From: Holophagaceae bacterium
GTDB lineage: Bacteria > Acidobacteriota > Holophagae > Holophagales > Holophagaceae
DNA: 64,000 bases
Direction: 5' to 3'
Assembly (NCBI GenBank): GCA_016722505.1
Contig: JADKJH010000001.1
Span: forward strand, 868,001 to 932,000
In this document: positions 17,492-26,162 of the stretch, in pieces
Position numbering within the stretch: position 1 is the first letter of the stretch
How the letters are laid out: every line of letters begins with the position of its first letter
Position numbers and translations under genes: made by a program
Notes under the pieces: model-generated
Databases searched by the model: none
What the model was told of the DNA's origin: nothing
Seen by the model: the letters and a program-made list of their open reading frames with translations, nothing else

Positions 17492-18830
17492 GGGCCACCT
17501 CCTGGTCATGGAGTGGTACAGGTCCGTGGGCGATCTCTTTTCCAATCAGGAAGAAGAACAGCAGGCCCAACACGAAATAGAGCCCGGTGAAGCCAATCAA
17601 AGTAAAAGCCGCAGACCCGCCGTGCACAGTCGCGGAAGTACCCGCGGCCGTCCGCATCAGGCCGTATACGATCCAGGGTTGGCGCCCCAGTTCGGCCGTC
17701 ATCCAACCCGTGGTGGTGGCGATGTAGGGGAAGGGGAAAGCCAGCAAGAGCACCCAGAGAATGGACCGGGTGGCGAAGAGCTTGCCTCTCCAAAGCAGCA
17801 AGGCCGAAAGGCCCATGACCCCGATCAAGAGTGTTCCCAAGCCCACCATGATGTGAAAAGCGTAGTAGAGCAGCTCGATCGCGGTGGGCCATTGATCCTG
17901 CGGGAAATCGTTGAGTCCCTTCACATCTTTCGAAAACGAGCCGTAGGCGATAAAGCTCAAAACACCAGGAATCCGTATTGGGTTGTCGAGTTTCCGCTCG
18001 GCCACATTGGGTTGGCCGATCAGGTTGATCTCCGCGAAAGGTCCGGATTCAAAGCGTCCCTCCATGGCGGCCAATGCCACAGGCTGATATTTCGCCACTT
18101 GCTTGCCTTGATGATCGCCGGTGGGAAAAGCCACCAGTACGCTGAAGACGAGGCCCGCCACCACGCCTGTGCGGAGGTTGATGCGGGCTTGTGCTTCATG
18201 AAGCCCTTTGAGCGCCCAATAGGCCCCCACCGCCGCCATGACGAAAGATGCCGTCACGACTGCTGCAGACATGACGTGAAGGTATTGGGCAATGGCCCAC
18301 GGATTGAGCACGAAGGCCCAAAAACTTGCCAACTGTAGTGCGCCGTTGCTGCCCAAGGTGTAGCCCACCGGATGCTGCATGAAACCGTTGGTGGCGGTGA
18401 TGAAGTAGCCGCTGAGCCAGCTGCCGGCCCACAATGCCAGGGCCGCGTAGAAATGCCGCCTGGGTCCTAATCGCTTCTCGCCCCAGATAAGCAGGCCCAG
18501 GAAACTGCTCTCCAGAAAGAAGGCGAAGAGGCCTTCCATGCCAAGCGTCTGGCCGATGACTCCCCCCGCAAATTGCGAGAAGCGCGCCCAGTTCGTGCCG
18601 AACTGGAATTCCATGGGAACGCCCGTCACCACGCCCACTGCGAAGTTGATGCCGAAGATGCGGACCCAGAATCTCGCCACATCAGCGTACTTTGCTTCAC
18701 CCGTCCTCAACCCCCGCCACTTGAGCCATACGATGAGCAGCGCCAAACCCATGGTGAGCTGAGGAAACAAATAATGGAAAATGATGGTGAAAGCGAATTG
18801 GAGCCGGTGCCAAAACAGTGGATCGCCCAT
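17484..18830 (-). CDS. cydA: Cytochrome bd ubiquinol oxidase subunit I
   Basis: Heme b558/b595/d-binding subunit oxidising quinol and reducing oxygen at low oxygen tension. 448 residues. It begins with FWHRLQFAFTIIFHYLFPQL (heme-ligand His), has the conserved GYFITATNGFMQHPVG, and GWMTAELGRQPWIVYGLMRT near the C-terminus. The quinol-binding Q-loop is of the short type (about residues 245-300). Start ATG 18830 has TTGGAG upstream. The pair with cydB indicates microaerobic respiration or oxygen scavenging. Confidence 0.95.
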   Translation of the reverse strand: MGDPLFWHRLQFAFTIIFHYLFPQLTMGLALLIVWLKWRGLRTGEAKYADVARFWVRIFGINFAVGVVTGVPMEFQFGTNWARFSQFAGGVIGQTLGMEGLFAFFLESSFLGLLIWGEKRLGPRRHFYAALALWAGSWLSGYFITATNGFMQHPVGYTLGSNGALQLASFWAFVLNPWAIAQYLHVMSAAVVTASFVMAAVGAYWALKGLHEAQARINLRTGVVAGLVFSVLVAFPTGDHQGKQVAKYQPVALAAMEGRFESGPFAEINLIGQPNVAERKLDNPIRIPGVLSFIAYGSFSKDVKGLNDFPQDQWPTAIELLYYAFHIMVGLGTLLIGVMGLSALLLWRGKLFATRSILWVLLLAFPFPYIATTTGWMTAELGRQPWIVYGLMRTAAGTSATVHGGSAAFTLIGFTGLYFVLGLLFFFLIGKEIAHGPVPLHDQEVAHD

Positions 18831-18877
18831 TCTAGATCTCCAAGATCCCGATACTTCCTAACGGCCTATGGAATCGA

Positions 18878-19171
18878 TCAACCCTGGTGGTCCGGGTTCC
18901 GCTGCCATGGGCCCAAGTTGTGCGCATTGACACCCTTGTTCTGCAAGTATGCCGTGGCCTGCCCGCTGCGGGCGCCGCTGCGGCAGACCAGAAGCAGGGG
19001 CACATCCTGGGGCAGTTCTGCAAAATGGTCCGCCAATTCATGCAGCGGGATCAGGATTGAATTGGCGGCATGGCCCTCATCCCATTCCTCCTGGGTGCGC
19101 ACATCCACCACAATCGCTCCAGCAGCCATCAGGCGGCGAGCTTCTTCCGGGTCCAGGAAACTGAACATCAC
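18878..19171 (-). CDS. Single-domain rhodanese
   Basis: 97-residue sulfurtransferase-like domain. The active-site loop CRSGARSGQA carries the persulfide-forming Cys, preceded by IVVDVRTQEEWDEGHAANS. The usual C-terminal helix after NLG is replaced by a short PWQRNPDHQG tail, and a +1 frame stays open past this point to 18832, so a lost base near 18905 is possible. It lies just upstream of cydA in the same direction. Sulfur donor or acceptor is unknown. Confidence 0.82.
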   Translation of the reverse strand: MMFSFLDPEEARRLMAAGAIVVDVRTQEEWDEGHAANSILIPLHELADHFAELPQDVPLLLVCRSGARSGQATAYLQNKGVNAHNLGPWQRNPDHQG

Positions 19172-19183
19172 AACCTCCGATCA

Positions 19184-19813
19184 TCAGGATAAGCCCCAGA
19201 ATCCGGAAAAAGGCGCTGGATCGAACGCCGCCCGTTGGGGCATCCGCCGCTTGAAAATGCCCTGGGGTGGTGGCGGCTCTTCCTCCAGGATTGCATGGCT
19301 TCCAGCGTAGAGCGCGCACCAAAGCGCTGCGCGGACAGTTGGGGTTCCGAGCTGAGCCATTGGAATGCCCATTGTTGTTTCATGATCCCAGCCTAGAAGC
19401 CGGTTCATGCGTTGAAGCCGTTGCATCATGGCCGCGTGATCAAGGAGTCCTGAAAACAAAGAGTCCCCGCCCACCTCGTGTTCCCGCTCGTGGTAAGTGG
19501 CGCGCCCCAGTTCGTTGTTGAAGCGATGCCCACCGAAAATCCCAGGATCCACAATGGCTCCCGTCCTTTCCCAGCGCAAGCCGCAGCAGGCGACTGCAAC
19601 CTCAGAAGCCCAATCCCAGGGAGTGCCGGTGGCGCAGAAAAAAGCTGTCCCGAGTGGACATGCCGGGCCCATCAGCCCCAAGGCAACACCTTCCACCCGA
19701 TTGCGGAATTGGCTGTAGTTCAGGGTGCCCCAGGTAGGCGCTGTGAATGCCGGACGCTCCTGTAAGCGAGCGGCCCGTTCGATCAGCAGCGTCCGCAGGT
19801 TGCCCATGCCCAT
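19184..19813 (-). CDS. Truncated acyl-adenylate-synthetase-like protein, unknown function
   Basis: 209 residues. The first ~95 residues resemble the N-terminus of AMP-binding (acyl-CoA/amino-acid adenylating) enzymes: LLIERAARLQERPAFTAPTW then GTLNYSQFRNRVEGVALGL. The signature motifs that bind ATP, and the whole C-terminal half, are absent. The remainder (about 100-209) has no match I recognise. It begins 2 bp after the methyltransferase gene, within a prs-methyltransferase-stub row. It could be a degenerate domain kept for a structural role or a decaying gene. Confidence 0.5.
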   Translation of the reverse strand: MGMGNLRTLLIERAARLQERPAFTAPTWGTLNYSQFRNRVEGVALGLMGPACPLGTAFFCATGTPWDWASEVAVACCGLRWERTGAIVDPGIFGGHRFNNELGRATYHEREHEVGGDSLFSGLLDHAAMMQRLQRMNRLLGWDHETTMGIPMAQLGTPTVRAALWCALYAGSHAILEEEPPPPQGIFKRRMPQRAAFDPAPFSGFWGLS

Positions 19814-19815
19814 GC

Positions 19816-21015
19816 CTAGGCCTCGGCGGCCATGGCACCCACATAAAAGGTCGGACAGGCTTCCATTACGGAGCGGATATCCGGCACCTGCTTAATCCGG
19901 CTGAATCCCGCCGCCAGCAGAGCTTTCTCCCATACCTCCGGCGTAAGGAAACCACTGCAGGGGCGAAGGTCTGGGTCCAGGGTAACCTCCGTGAAACTCT
20001 TCACGAACTTGAAGAAGAACTCCATGTAGATGGGGCGAGCAAGATCAGGCTTCATGCATTCGCCGAGGATCAGACGGCCACCAGGTTTCAACAGGCCCCT
20101 CAGCCGACGCAGCACGTCTTGCAAGTCTGTTGCCACGTGCAGCACATTGATTCCAACAATCGCATCGAATAATCCGTCCGATCCGTCCAATCCGCCACCA
20201 AGATTCTGGCAGTCGAACGGTTTGTTGATGTCCAAACCGCTGAAAGTGAAAGGCAGGCCGGGAGCCTTCTCGCGAAGGTCCCGCTGGGCCTTGCGCAGAA
20301 AAGCAGGCGCGATGTCCGTGAAGCGATACTCCGAAATGCGATCAAGATAGCCGGCCTCAGCGGCGTCCCGCGCCAGCAGCTGGGCGAAGGAGCCCGCCCC
20401 GCCCCCCAACTCCATCACGCGCGCGTTGGGTGGCAAGCCTTCCCGCAGGGCGATCAGGGTGAGCAGGTTGTTGGGGTAGTAGTTGAGATTCTCGTTGCGG
20501 AAAAAGGCGAGCCAAAGGGGAAAGATCGTGAGATCGAAGAGCAGCTGCTCTCCGGATTTCCCCTCTGTGAAAAAAGGCTTCACTTGCCGGAGCACCGCGT
20601 CCAGCAGCTCGAAATTGGCGCCGTGGCCCGGGGCCTCGGAATCAGCAAAGGCGCGACGCCCCTCAAGATCCAATTCGGGTTCACCCTTCAGGCAATAGCG
20701 ATCCCCGTCCATGTTCAGCAGCTCTTCTTCAACTAAAAAGGGCAGCATCCATTCCGCGGCTGTTCTGGATTGAGGCGCGAAGTCTTCGATGAGTTCATCG
20801 AGCGTGGCTCCCTTGCGGAGCTTCAACTCCCAGCCCAATTCCAAGGCTAGGGCCAGCACCACTCGAGCCGTATAGAGTTCAGTCGCGTAGTGCAGTGCAA
20901 GGAATGGCCTCGTGAAAAACACCGACACCTGGGATTGGGACCGTTCTCCGAGACCGAGGTCCGGAGGTTCGCCAAAGTCGCGGAGCCGTTGCTGGATCTG
21001 CTGGATCTGCCGCAT
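19816..21015 (-). CDS. SAM-dependent class I methyltransferase
   Basis: 399 residues. The N-terminal ~170 residues are a helical region of the kind found before O-methyltransferase domains. Motif I is ARVMELGGGAGSFAQLLA (about 205-222), followed by acidic YRFTDIAPAF, motif IV-like FDAIVGINVLHVATDLQDVL and GGRLILGECMKPD. Substrate unknown. Start overlaps the prs stop by ATGA. The next gene is an adenylating-enzyme stub, so the pair may modify a carrier-bound or small-molecule acid; that is inference. Confidence 0.78.
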   Translation of the reverse strand: MRQIQQIQQRLRDFGEPPDLGLGERSQSQVSVFFTRPFLALHYATELYTARVVLALALELGWELKLRKGATLDELIEDFAPQSRTAAEWMLPFLVEEELLNMDGDRYCLKGEPELDLEGRRAFADSEAPGHGANFELLDAVLRQVKPFFTEGKSGEQLLFDLTIFPLWLAFFRNENLNYYPNNLLTLIALREGLPPNARVMELGGGAGSFAQLLARDAAEAGYLDRISEYRFTDIAPAFLRKAQRDLREKAPGLPFTFSGLDINKPFDCQNLGGGLDGSDGLFDAIVGINVLHVATDLQDVLRRLRGLLKPGGRLILGECMKPDLARPIYMEFFFKFVKSFTEVTLDPDLRPCSGFLTPEVWEKALLAAGFSRIKQVPDIRSVMEACPTFYVGAMAAEA

Positions 21016-21961
21016 CAGTCCATCATCTCGCTAATGCTTCGACCACCGTGGATGCGAAGGATGGCATCACCGAACATGGCTGCAGTGGAGAGAACTTTCA
21101 GGTTTTTCAAGGCGCTCGCCTTAGCTTCTGGAATGGGGATGGTATCCGTCACCACAAGCGCGTCGAGTTCGGCCTCATTCAGCCGCTCGACGGCGGCGCC
21201 ACTGAAGACCGCGTGGGTCACCCCCACGCTCACTTTCCGCACGCCAAACTGGCGCAGCATCTTGGCGGCCTCGCCGATCGACCCCCCAGTAGCGATCTCG
21301 TCGTCGTAGATGATCGCGTCCTTGCCCTGCACATCACCAATCAGAGCCACACTTTGCGCCTTCTCACTATCGTCTGAGCGGCGCTTGTCGATGAGGGCCA
21401 AGGGAAGGCCCAGCCGCTTGGCGAAGTGGCCCGCGAATTTAGCGGCGCCCGCATCGGTGGCGACCACCACGCTGTTCGAAATGTCCGTACGGCGGAAATG
21501 CTGCGCCTGGATCGGCGTGGCGAAAATCTGATCAGCGGGGATATGGAAGAAACCAAGGATCTGCGGCGCATGCAGCGTCATAGTGAGCACGCGGTCCGCC
21601 CCGGCCATTTTCAGCAGATCCGCCATGAGCCGGGCGGTGATGGAAATGCGCGCTTCGTCCTTTTGTCCGAACGGGCGTAAGGATAGTAGGGCAACACTGC
21701 GGTAATGCGCGCGGCCGATGCGTACTTCAACGCATCAATGAGGATGAGCATCTCCAGCAGATTGTCGCTCACGGGCGGGCAGCTGGTCTGGATCACGAAG
21801 ACATCGGCTTCCCGGACATTCTCATCAATCTTGACTTTAATGTTCTCGTTGGAAAACCGCGTGAACTTCACCTTGCCCAAGGGCATGCCGATGTGCGCGG
21901 CGATTCCACTGGCTAGAGCCTGGTGGCTCGTCCCCGAAAAGACCTTCATCTCCCCAATCAT
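21015..21961 (-). CDS. prs: Ribose-phosphate pyrophosphokinase, interrupted by a 1-base frameshift
   Basis: Makes PRPP from ribose-5-phosphate and ATP for nucleotide, His and Trp synthesis. Two frames together give a normal ~315-residue enzyme: MIGEMKVFSGTSHQALA...LPYYPYARSDK from 21961, and DEARISITARLMADLLKMAG...SEMMD to 21015. The break is in the run tttt at 21661-21664 (aaaa on the coding strand), where one more A restores SDKKDEARIS. The PRPP signature VVVATDAGAAKFAGHFAK and the flexible-loop region are intact. An essential gene with a single run-length defect suggests sequence error. GGGGG precedes the ATG; the stop overlaps the methyltransferase start. Confidence 0.9.
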
Positions 21962-22145
21962 GAATCCCCCGCCGCCTTGAGTGATTCGTCCAGTGTAGCG
22001 TGGCGTCCTGTGGATATGCCCCGGGAACCCCTTCATTCTTCATCGCAGGAAAGAGCATGGGCCGGTTCGAGACTTCAGCTTTGGAGTGTCCAGGGCCTAT
22101 GAGATAGTGGAAGTTTCTCGAAATCTGCAAGTCGGGGAGGCCTTT

Positions 22146-23927
22146 TTGAAAATCAGCTTCAGAACCCTTTTTCCAATCGCGCTCCCGGTATTGGCCTCCT
22201 TCAGTTCGGCCGGGGCCGACTTGAGCGTGCCACTTCAAAAACGCGTGCTGCCTAACGGACTCACCATTTTCCTGGTGGAGCGGCATCAAGCTCCGGTTTT
22301 TTCCGCCCGGATCGCCTTCCGCGTAGGCGGAGTTGATGAAGCCGAAGGCCGCACCGGGACGGCTCACCTGCTTGAGCACATGTTGTTCAAGGGCACCCGC
22401 ACCGTCGGATTGAATAATCCTGCGGATGCCGATAGCGAGTCCCACCTGTTGGAAACTGAAGACAAACTTTGGGCCTCGATCCTGGCTGAGCAGGATCGTC
22501 TTGATGAGGCTTCGGCTGGCTCGGTCTACTCAACAGGCAAGCCATTGCCCCTGGTAAGCGAGAAACTGCAGCAATTGCGGCAAGAATTCGCTGCGATTCA
22601 AGCAAAACATTCCGCCTTGCTGAAGCCCAATGCCTTCAGTGCCCTTTACCAGGAAGCCGGAGCCCGTGGGCTTAACGCCGGCACAAGCAACGATTTCACG
22701 TTTTACCAAGTTGATCTGCCCCGGAACCGCTTCGAATTTTGGGCCCGGATGGAGTCCGAGCGCATCAATGCGCCTGTTCTCCGCGAATTCTACACCGAGC
22801 GGGAAGTCGTAAAGGAAGAGCGCCGGATGCGCATCGAGGACAGCCCGGAAGCACGGCTGAAAGAACAGTTACTAGGCCAAGCTTTCCTTGCTCATCCCTA
22901 CGGGCGCCCGGTGGTTGGTTGGCCTTCGGACCTTTACGCGCTGAAGCGCACCGAGGTCCAGGAATTTTACCGGCGCTACTACGCTCCCAATCGAGCAGCC
23001 ATTGTGCTGGTGGGAGATCTCACTTTTAACGAAATCAACCCAATTATCGACGCGTATTTCGGCCAACTCAAACGGCAGGAAGATCCGTCTCCCGTACGCA
23101 CCGAGGAACCCCGGCAGACCAATGATCGCCGAACCTCCATCGAGGCGGACGCCACCCCGATCTTCATGGCTGGGTGGCATGTTCCAGCCATGAGCCACCC
23201 GGATTTTCCCGCCCTCTCCGTGCTTGCGGACCTGCTTTCGAAGGGCCGTGGCAGCCGCCTCTTCAAACGCGCGGTGGAAACCCTTTCCATTGCTTCAGAC
23301 TGCCAGGCCAGCGTGGGCGAGCCAGGGTCCCGTTATCCCGGCCTCTTCGTGGCGACGGGCACCGCCAAAGGCGAGGCGGTTCCTGGACTACTGGGCGGGA
23401 TTCTCATGGAAGAAATTGATGCCATCAAGAAGGACGGCCCCGCAAAGGCAGAATTGGAACGCCTGAGGATCCTGCGAGAGATGGATCAAGTTCAGCGTAT
23501 GGAGAACCCAGATCAGCTCGCTACTGACCTGGCAGTGACATGGGCTGCCACTGGGAACGAACAAGCCTTTTTGGGCGATCTGGACCGCTACCGGAGTGTG
23601 ACGGCTTCGGACGTCCAACGCGTAGCCAATACCTATCTAGTGGACACCAATCGAACCACCGCAGTGCTAGTGCGCCCGAAAGAGGGTGAAGGGGACCGCG
23701 CCCTTAATGACGAGATCGAAGCCACTTTGGCCCTTCTGGTCAAGAAAACAAGCCCGGACATGAAAGTAGCGGATGTGGTGGACAGCCAGATGGAAATGAT
23801 ACGAGCCAAGCCCCGGGAACAGCGTCAGCAAATGCTTGAAGCCATGAAGAAGCAGTTGAATGACGCACCAAAAGCCACCCCAAAACAAACGAATCCTGAT
23901 GAATCCAAGCCAGATGAGAAACCCTGA
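22146..23927 (+). CDS. M16 family zinc peptidase, catalytic subunit
   Basis: Exported pitrilysin-type metallopeptidase, 593 residues. Start chosen at TTG 22146 with GGGGAGG 6 bases upstream; it gives a signal peptide of about 23 residues ending SSAGA. The inverted zinc motif is HLLEHM, with the distal ligand Glu in EREVVKEERRMRIED. A second M16 domain (about 215-440) contains the HVPAMSHPDFPALSVL region. A Lys/Gln-rich tail of about 90 residues follows (QMLEAMKKQLNDAPKATPKQ). It is followed 1 bp later by a non-catalytic M16 partner. The two probably form a periplasmic heterodimer. Confidence 0.9.
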   Translation: MKISFRTLFPIALPVLASFSSAGADLSVPLQKRVLPNGLTIFLVERHQAPVFSARIAFRVGGVDEAEGRTGTAHLLEHMLFKGTRTVGLNNPADADSESHLLETEDKLWASILAEQDRLDEASAGSVYSTGKPLPLVSEKLQQLRQEFAAIQAKHSALLKPNAFSALYQEAGARGLNAGTSNDFTFYQVDLPRNRFEFWARMESERINAPVLREFYTEREVVKEERRMRIEDSPEARLKEQLLGQAFLAHPYGRPVVGWPSDLYALKRTEVQEFYRRYYAPNRAAIVLVGDLTFNEINPIIDAYFGQLKRQEDPSPVRTEEPRQTNDRRTSIEADATPIFMAGWHVPAMSHPDFPALSVLADLLSKGRGSRLFKRAVETLSIASDCQASVGEPGSRYPGLFVATGTAKGEAVPGLLGGILMEEIDAIKKDGPAKAELERLRILREMDQVQRMENPDQLATDLAVTWAATGNEQAFLGDLDRYRSVTASDVQRVANTYLVDTNRTTAVLVRPKEGEGDRALNDEIEATLALLVKKTSPDMKVADVVDSQMEMIRAKPREQRQQMLEAMKKQLNDAPKATPKQTNPDESKPDEKP

Positions 23928-23928
23928 A

Positions 23929-25449
23929 ATGAGTGAAACGATGACGACGACGATTCCCTCGAAAAAGCCCTTGGCGCACATCCAACCCATTCGTTTTATT
24001 CCACTCCTGGCGATGCTCGTCATCTCCGGACTCTTTGCGGCTACCGCTTCCGCGCAGGCGAAGGTCCCAGCCCACAACGCTCCCCTTGGATCCCAGCCCA
24101 AAGGCAGCCTTGGTCGCCTGCCAGATCCAGCTAACCTCATCACGGGGAAACTGGAGGTCAACGTCCCTCAGCCTGATCGTTTCGTGTTGCCCAACGGACT
24201 TCGCGTTTTGTATCTGCAGGATAAAACCCTACCGGTTTTCCGCGCGACCCTGGCCTTCAGGGTTGGGAGTCTTGAAGATCCGAAAGGGAAGGAAGGCCTT
24301 GCGGCCATGACCGCCAGCCTTTTACGCAACGGTGGAACAGATCGGACCTTCTGGTCCCAGTTGGACACCCTGCTGGAGTCAACAGGCGCGACCGTGGAAT
24401 TCCAGGCGGATAAGGAATCCACCAGGGGCAAAATCCACTGCTTCGACCGGGATGCTGCGGTGGTGCTGGACCAGGTCGCAGGAATGCTGGAATCCCCCTC
24501 CTTCTACACTCCACGGGTGGAATTCATCCGGGGCCAGATGCTTGCCGAGCTAAAGCAGATCCAGGACCAGCCCATCCAATTGGCTCTCCGTTCCTTCCAG
24601 ACGATGCTTTATGCAGGTGGCTCCTTCGGGCGCTTTTCAACAGAACCCAGCCTGAAAAGCCTTGTGGCCGAAGATTTCAAAACCTTCGCGAAAACATGGT
24701 TCACTCCCGAACAAGCCGTGATCGCAGTTTCGGGTCCGCTAAGCACTGATGAGGCGCAAAAACTGCTGACCAAAACGCTTGGTGGGTGGGGGAAAGGAAC
24801 CAATCCGGCGCTCACCAGGACGGAGAATAAGGCATGGGCCAAGCCCGGCGCCTATTTGCGTTCCAAGGTCGGCCTTACTCAAGCCACCGTTTTGATCGGA
24901 CTGCCCTGGGTGAAAGAGGACGATCCGGATTCAGTGGCGCTCACCGCAGCCATGCATGCCCTTGGCGAGAGCGGACTGACCAGCCGTATTTTCAATTCCA
25001 TCCGAACCCGCGAGGGCCTCGCCTACGCGGCAGGAAGCTTCCATTTGAAGGCCATCAGCACCGACGGCGCCAACATGGCATACGCGCTTACCAAAGCCGA
25101 ACATGCGGACCGCTGTGTCCAGCTTCTCAAGGCTGAGATCGAGCGCTTGGTCAAGGACGGTCTCACCCAGCAAGAGTTGGATGCCACCAAGCGCGCACTC
25201 GCACAAAGCGCCGTTTTCGATCAGGTAACCGCCGCCGACATCCTCGACCGGGCCGCGGACCTTGCCATCTTCGGCAGACCCCAGGACACCTATGCCAAAC
25301 GCATGGACAAGCTCCAGGCCCTGACCCTGGAAGATGTCCACGCCGCGGTCAGGCGGCATTTAAAAACAGAAGATCTCCGCATCTTCGTCCTCGCGGATCC
25401 CAAATCCGCCCATCTAGGTCAAATGGGACCGGTCACGGAAGTGAAGTAG
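23929..25449 (+). CDS. M16 family peptidase-like, non-catalytic partner
   Basis: 506 residues with a signal-anchor or signal peptide (about residues 22-45, LLAMLVISGLFAATASAQA). The N-terminal M16 domain has AAMTASLLRNGGT where the active homologue has HLLEH, so the zinc ligands and catalytic Glu are lost. The C-terminal domain keeps the substrate-binding Arg/Tyr segment NSIRTREGLAYAAGSFHL. This matches the inactive subunit of known paired M16 peptidases. Start at ATG 23929, directly after the stop of the catalytic subunit; ATG 23941 is an alternative. Confidence 0.88.
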   Translation: MSETMTTTIPSKKPLAHIQPIRFIPLLAMLVISGLFAATASAQAKVPAHNAPLGSQPKGSLGRLPDPANLITGKLEVNVPQPDRFVLPNGLRVLYLQDKTLPVFRATLAFRVGSLEDPKGKEGLAAMTASLLRNGGTDRTFWSQLDTLLESTGATVEFQADKESTRGKIHCFDRDAAVVLDQVAGMLESPSFYTPRVEFIRGQMLAELKQIQDQPIQLALRSFQTMLYAGGSFGRFSTEPSLKSLVAEDFKTFAKTWFTPEQAVIAVSGPLSTDEAQKLLTKTLGGWGKGTNPALTRTENKAWAKPGAYLRSKVGLTQATVLIGLPWVKEDDPDSVALTAAMHALGESGLTSRIFNSIRTREGLAYAAGSFHLKAISTDGANMAYALTKAEHADRCVQLLKAEIERLVKDGLTQQELDATKRALAQSAVFDQVTAADILDRAADLAIFGRPQDTYAKRMDKLQALTLEDVHAAVRRHLKTEDLRIFVLADPKSAHLGQMGPVTEVK

Positions 25450-25470
25450 GGCATCAGCGGAGTTTGCATT

Positions 25471-25510
25471 CAAACAAAACAACCCGCCTTTCGGCGGGTT
25501 GTTTTGTTTG
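25471..25510. terminator. Bidirectional 18-bp hairpin terminator
   Basis: Perfect arms caaacaaaacaacccgcc (25471-25488) and ggcgggttgttttgtttg (25493-25510), loop tttc. A-rich on the left and T-rich on the right, it serves the M16 pair (plus) and the lipoprotein gene ending at 25532 (minus). Confidence 0.92.
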
Positions 25511-25531
25511 GGAACCGCTTGATCAGCTAGA

Positions 25532-26152
25532 TCAGTTGGCAGCAAGGCTTCCGTAGCTGATGACGATGGGCGCCGGTGCGGCGGATCCATTGGTGAGTAC
25601 AGCCTGACCGGCAATGGAGCTGAAGGTTACGGCACCCAAAGATACGTTCGACTTAAGGTCCAGAGCTACGCTAGCAAGAGGTCCAGTGGCTGTGAATGTG
25701 ACGGCGGGTGCGGTGGTGCCTTTCTGGAAGACGCCGCCTTGCAGCTGGTTCGTGGTGATCTTGGACTTCAAGAGTTGGGTGCCCGACCCCAAAGTGAAGG
25801 CGCCATTCTTGACGTACTCCGCATCGCCACCGCTCACCTTGGCCCAAGTCACCTTGGTGGTATCAGCAGTGAGATAGAAACCCACCCCCGTACCCTGAGT
25901 GCCCACAGGGCCCATCAGGTTGAGCACCAGATGGGTCGAGGTGGACAAGGCCGTGTCCTTCACGAGCGTGTAGGTGCCGCTGGTGGGGTTGGTGTAGTCC
26001 AGGCGGTCAGCGATGGTCTTGACCGGTGGAGGATTGTTCGTGTTGTTATTGCTACCGCTGCAAGCCACAAGGCTGAGCAGGGTCAAGCATGAGAGCGTCC
26101 ACTTGATTTGCGTCGTTGTGGTCATGGGATTCCTCGAACTCATCGTTGTCAT
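25532..26152 (-). CDS. Lipoprotein with cohesin-like beta-sandwich, putative dockerin partner
   Basis: 206 residues. AAGGAGG 5 bases before ATG 26152 fixes the start. The signal peptide ends in lipobox LSLVAC (Cys near residue 31), followed by a SGSNNNTNNPPP linker. The rest is a beta-rich domain (THLVLNLMGPVGTQGTGVGF, TADTTKVTWAKV, GPLASVALDLKSNVSLGAV) with the strand spacing of a cohesin or related Ca-independent sandwich; this fold call is inference from pattern only. It starts 10 bp after the stop of the dockerin-bearing surface protein, so the two are cotranscribed. Confidence 0.6.
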   Translation of the reverse strand: MTTMSSRNPMTTTTQIKWTLSCLTLLSLVACSGSNNNTNNPPPVKTIADRLDYTNPTSGTYTLVKDTALSTSTHLVLNLMGPVGTQGTGVGFYLTADTTKVTWAKVSGGDAEYVKNGAFTLGSGTQLLKSKITTNQLQGGVFQKGTTAPAVTFTATGPLASVALDLKSNVSLGAVTFSSIAGQAVLTNGSAAPAPIVISYGSLAAN

Positions 26153-26162
26153 GGCATCCTCC

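Noticed and set aside
21015..21961. prs as a true pseudogene
   Set aside because: Only one base is missing, every motif is intact and the function is normally essential.
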